Position numbers and translations under genes: made by a program
Part shown: positions 61,887 to 64,000 of the stretch, piece by piece
Layout of the letters: every line of letters begins with the position of its first letter
Position numbering within the stretch: the first letter of the stretch is position 1
Notes under the pieces: generated by a model
Told to the model about the DNA's origin: nothing
Seen by the model: the letters and a program-made list of their open reading frames with translations, nothing else
Databases searched by the model: none
DNA from: PGYR01 sp048267165
GTDB lineage: Bacteria; Bacteroidota; Ignavibacteria; Kapaibacteriales; UBA2268
Length of the DNA stretch: 64,000 nucleotides
Direction: 5' to 3'
Assembly: GCA_048267165.1 (NCBI GenBank)
Contig: JBLWYD010000006.1
Location: forward strand, 56,130-120,129

Positions 61887-62405
61887 ATGAAGAAGCTACT
61901 AATTACTACTTTTGTACTAATATTTTCCATAATGAGTATTAGTTATTTATCTGCAAAGGAGTCAAAAACTTTACCAAAGAAATTAGCAAGCGAAGCCGTT
62001 GATATGAGTCTTATCGCCAAAACTATGGGGTGGGACAAAGCAAAGATTACTCAAAGACCTGATGATTTCAGCAAGAAATTTTCACTATGCACTTGGACTC
62101 ACGCCGACGAAAGTATATTTCTTCGATTAGGTTGGAAAAGTGAAAAAGCTGCATCTACTAAAGTTCTCGAGCGACAATTCGGAATTTATTTGGAAAATGG
62201 TGAAAAAGACTTAAAATATACTGAAGTTAAGAAAGCAGATAACTACCAAATAATACAGGGAAAAGGTAATTCTTCTGATGGTAGAATAGTTTATATAGTA
62301 CGAAAACGTTTTGGCAATAATGCCGAACTTCAATTCGAATACTATACCAACAAAGAAGACCCAAAGGCTTACGAGAAACTTTTGAAGTTTGTAGAAGGGG
62401 TGTAG
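61887..62405 (+). CDS. Hypothetical secreted protein, 172 residues
   Basis: A signal peptide (MKKLLITTFVLIFSIMSISYLSA) is followed by about 145 residues with SLIAKTMGWDKAKITQRPDD, CTWTHADESIFLRLGWKSEK and a Lys/Glu-rich C-terminus. No lipobox, no recognised family. Small, likely periplasmic. It is the only plus-strand gene between minus-strand genes and probably has its own promoter in the 154-bp gap before it. Confidence 0.7.
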   Translation: MKKLLITTFVLIFSIMSISYLSAKESKTLPKKLASEAVDMSLIAKTMGWDKAKITQRPDDFSKKFSLCTWTHADESIFLRLGWKSEKAASTKVLERQFGIYLENGEKDLKYTEVKKADNYQIIQGKGNSSDGRIVYIVRKRFGNNAELQFEYYTNKEDPKAYEKLLKFVEGV

Positions 62406-62408
62406 AAA

Positions 62409-62708
62409 CTAAATCTCTATCGATATTTTTACTTTGCCACCTAACCCTTTCTCCACTATGTCGTATAGGGTTTTGAGTGTTAGGTTGGTAGCTTCGTTTT
62501 CGACTCTTGATATATACGAACGCTTTTTATCTATGATTTGAGCTAATTGCTCTTGTGTCATATTCAATTCTTCGCGTGCCTTACGGAGCTGCAAACCGAT
62601 TTTGATAGACTCAAAATCACGTTCCAACTGATCTCTGCGTTCTGTGCCTTTCTCGCCATAAACGGTGTCTTTGACTTCCGCCCACGATTTGGTGTTATTT
62701 TTCTTCAT
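62409..62708 (-). CDS. higA: HigA-like XRE antitoxin
   Basis: A 99-residue helix-turn-helix protein. The XRE motif is clear in LRKAREELNMTQEQLAQIIDKKRSYISRVEN (two parts: LRKAREELNMTQEQL and AQIIDKKRSYISRVEN). It overlaps the upstream toxin gene by 14 bp and is second in the pair, the inverted order typical of HigBA modules. It should neutralise the toxin and repress its own promoter. Confidence 0.9.
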   Translation of the reverse strand: MKKNNTKSWAEVKDTVYGEKGTERRDQLERDFESIKIGLQLRKAREELNMTQEQLAQIIDKKRSYISRVENEATNLTLKTLYDIVEKGLGGKVKISIEI

Positions 62709-63033
62709 AGTATTGTTCCATTAATTTGATAGCTAATCGTATTTCTTTCTTAGGTGTTTTCTGAGATTTCTTAGCAAACCCATTTAAGAGAATTACTAAT
62801 TTCCCTTTATCAAAGAAACAAAACACTCGCCATATATTAGAAGCTAATTTAATCCTCGCTTCATATAGTCCTTTTGTACCATTGATTTGTTTGAGGTACG
62901 TTGTTGGTACACGCTCATAACATTCAATGATATTTAAAACCTTATAAATTTTATCTTGAATTTTTATAGGTTGTTTCTTCAAAAATTCTTCAAAATAATC
63001 TTTATAAGTAATTATTTCTCTAACCTTTTTCAT
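62695..63033 (-). CDS. higB: HigB/Gp49-like RelE-superfamily toxin
   Basis: A 112-residue toxin with the Gp49/HigB pattern, LYEARIKLASNIWRVFCFFD followed by GKLVILLNGFAKKSQKTPKKEI. Catalysis in this group depends on Lys/Arg residues in these segments, and they are present. The gene precedes the antitoxin and shares 14 bp with it. The start is 6 bp downstream of the promoter box. Confidence 0.9.
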   Translation of the reverse strand: MKKVREIITYKDYFEEFLKKQPIKIQDKIYKVLNIIECYERVPTTYLKQINGTKGLYEARIKLASNIWRVFCFFDKGKLVILLNGFAKKSQKTPKKEIRLAIKLMEQYYEEK

Positions 63034-63038
63034 TAATA

Positions 63039-63056
63039 CAAACGTAACTTATAAGT
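63039..63056 (-). promoter_or_regulatory. Promoter box and palindrome upstream of higBA
   Basis: Minus strand TACGTTTG (63046-63039) fits TAnnTTTG, six bases before the start codon, and directly next to it is the perfect palindrome ACTTATAAGT (63047-63056). The palindrome is a candidate operator for the HigA protein. Confidence 0.6.
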
Positions 63057-63107
63057 AACTATTGTGCAAATTATTTCTTTTATTTCTCCGGAATTTAGTA
63101 ATTTGAT

Positions 63108-63130
63108 GTATTATTGAAAATAAATAATAC
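63108..63130. repeat. 8-bp inverted repeat before the DUF4268 gene
   Basis: GTATTATT (63108-63115) and AATAATAC (63123-63130) are perfect inverted arms around a seven-base loop, ending 12 bp before the ATG at 63143. It could be an operator or leader hairpin. Confidence 0.5.
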
Positions 63131-63142
63131 AATAGGTTTGTA

Positions 63143-64000
63143 ATGTTAGGAGAAATCAAAACTGTCAGTTTACGAAAGATATGGAAGAATGAATATTCAG
63201 ATTTTACACCTTGGCTTTCAGAAAATCTTAGTTTATTAGGTCAAGCAATTGGTTTAGAATTAGAGTTCGAAGCTAAAGAAGTTTCGGTAGGTCCTTTCTC
63301 TGCTGATATTCTTGCAAAAGATACTGGGACTGACCAATTTGTTATAATTGAAAATCAATTAGAAAAAACTGATCATGATCATCTTGGTAAATGTATAACT
63401 TACGCGTCAGTTCTTGACGCTTCAGCTGTAATTTGGATTGCATCAAAATTTTCAGATGAACATAAGAAAGCATTAGATTGGTTAAATGACCATACTTCCG
63501 ATGAGATTGCCTTTTATGGTATAAAAGTCGAACTTTGGCAAATTGAAAGCTCATTACCAGCTGTCAGATTTAATGTAGTTAGTCAACCTAATTTGGCTGT
63601 TAGACAAGCATCGAAGAGTAAAGAACAAACCGAATTAACTGAGACTAGAAAAACCCAACTTGAATTTTGGGAGAGGTATAGTTTGAAACTTATTGAAACT
63701 AGAAAAATCGGTTCTGTTCAAACCCCAAGACCTCAATATTGGTTTGATGTTGCATTAGGTAAATCAGGTATTCATCTTTCTAATACTTTTAACACTGAAA
63801 TTAATGAGATTGGAGTTAGAGTATATATTAATAACAAGAAAGTGGAAGAATGGTTCCCATATTTTGAAGCCAAAAAAGAAGAGATCGAAATTCTCTTAGG
63901 TACTAAATTATCTTGGAATCCAAATCCTGAAAACAGAGATAAAGTAATTATGCTAAGTAAAGCATTTGATTTAGAAAATAAAGATAATTGGGAGGTTGCC
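63143..64000 (+). CDS. DUF4268 nuclease-like protein, 3'-truncated
   Basis: An ATG at 63143 opens a frame that runs without a stop to the window edge (286 codons). The N-terminal half carries GPFSADILAKDT and FVIIENQLEKTDHDHLGK, matching a PD-(D/E)xK nuclease-type core (Asp in SADIL, Glu-x-Gln in ENQ). The next part (about 190-286) resembles DUF4268 (FWERYSLKLIE... YINNKKVEEWFPYFEAKKEEIEI, given here in two parts). Such proteins are often found near restriction or defence genes, but I cannot confirm this from the truncated view. It follows the HigBA module. Confidence 0.85.
   Translation, partial: MLGEIKTVSLRKIWKNEYSDFTPWLSENLSLLGQAIGLELEFEAKEVSVGPFSADILAKDTGTDQFVIIENQLEKTDHDHLGKCITYASVLDASAVIWIASKFSDEHKKALDWLNDHTSDEIAFYGIKVELWQIESSLPAVRFNVVSQPNLAVRQASKSKEQTELTETRKTQLEFWERYSLKLIETRKIGSVQTPRPQYWFDVALGKSGIHLSNTFNTEINEIGVRVYINNKKVEEWFPYFEAKKEEIEILLGTKLSWNPNPENRDKVIMLSKAFDLENKDNWEVA

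Noticed and set aside
63342..63554. 70-residue minus-strand frame at the right edge
   Set aside because: It is antisense to the DUF4268 coding frame, which is open over the whole region and has clear motifs.
1..64000. CRISPR array, rRNA or tRNA genes
   Set aside because: No regularly spaced direct repeats and no rRNA- or tRNA-like sequences were seen when reading the gaps; dispersed hairpins are irregular in spacing and orientation.

Overview
The window is AT-rich bacterial DNA from the Bacteroidota/Chlorobiota/Kapaibacteriota (FCB) superphylum. The evidence is several secreted proteins ending in type IX secretion (T9SS) sorting domains, many Gly/Ser-Cys lipoboxes, a Rrf2-sufBCDS iron-sulfur operon, a group III truncated hemoglobin, a lycopene cyclase, and promoters of the TTTG-N19-TAnnTTTG type. 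The lineage cannot be fixed from this stretch alone. No rRNA, tRNA, CRISPR array, IS element or prophage was found.

Layout. 1-10 kb: a truncated SIMPL-domain gene, a hairpin-rich transcript candidate ending in a terminator, a soluble histidine kinase, a gamma-carbonic-anhydrase-like protein, a rhomboid protease, a lipoprotein, pgi, and a lipoprotein/PD40 envelope pair. 10-18 kb (minus strand): three tandem arylsulfotransferase-like T9SS cargo genes followed by a subtilisin-like T9SS protease; one promoter/leader spacer is duplicated within the array. 18-27.5 kb: ftsL-ftsI divergent from rho, a propeller T9SS protein, lipoprotein, DUF302, beta-barrel, LysE and lycopene cyclase genes. 27.8-32.8 kb (minus): a tight operon maf - solitary sugar-ABC permease - plsY - polA. 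33-38 kb: a large T9SS protein with tandem Ig-like repeats and a metallophosphatase. 38-47.8 kb (plus): an M49-like lipoprotein peptidase, ilvE, the lon-dapD-membrane protein-Memo operon, truncated hemoglobin and bestrophin. 48-53.3 kb (minus): the SUF operon with an overlapping Rrf2-type promoter/operator. 53.5-58.6 kb: a T9SS glycosidase-like protein, an unrecognised 636-residue Cys-rich protein and a VOC protein. 58.6-64 kb: an accessory end with YefM/YoeB, a winged-helix gene bracketed by a perfect 42-bp direct repeat, a frameshifted lipoprotein, orphan secreted proteins, HigB/HigA and a DUF4268 nuclease-like gene cut by the window edge.

Intergenic DNA is unusually rich in short dispersed hairpin repeats of several families (listed separately). 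Most lie at convergent or 3' gene ends, where they could act as terminators or RNA processing elements. Housekeeping genes (cell wall, replication, sugar and amino-acid metabolism, Fe-S assembly) alternate with surface-directed genes. The most promising material for new biology is the Cys-rich 636-residue protein, the repeat-bracketed regulator next to yoeB, the arylsulfotransferase array with its copied leader, the structured RNA candidate near 600, and the hairpin abutting the bestrophin start codon.
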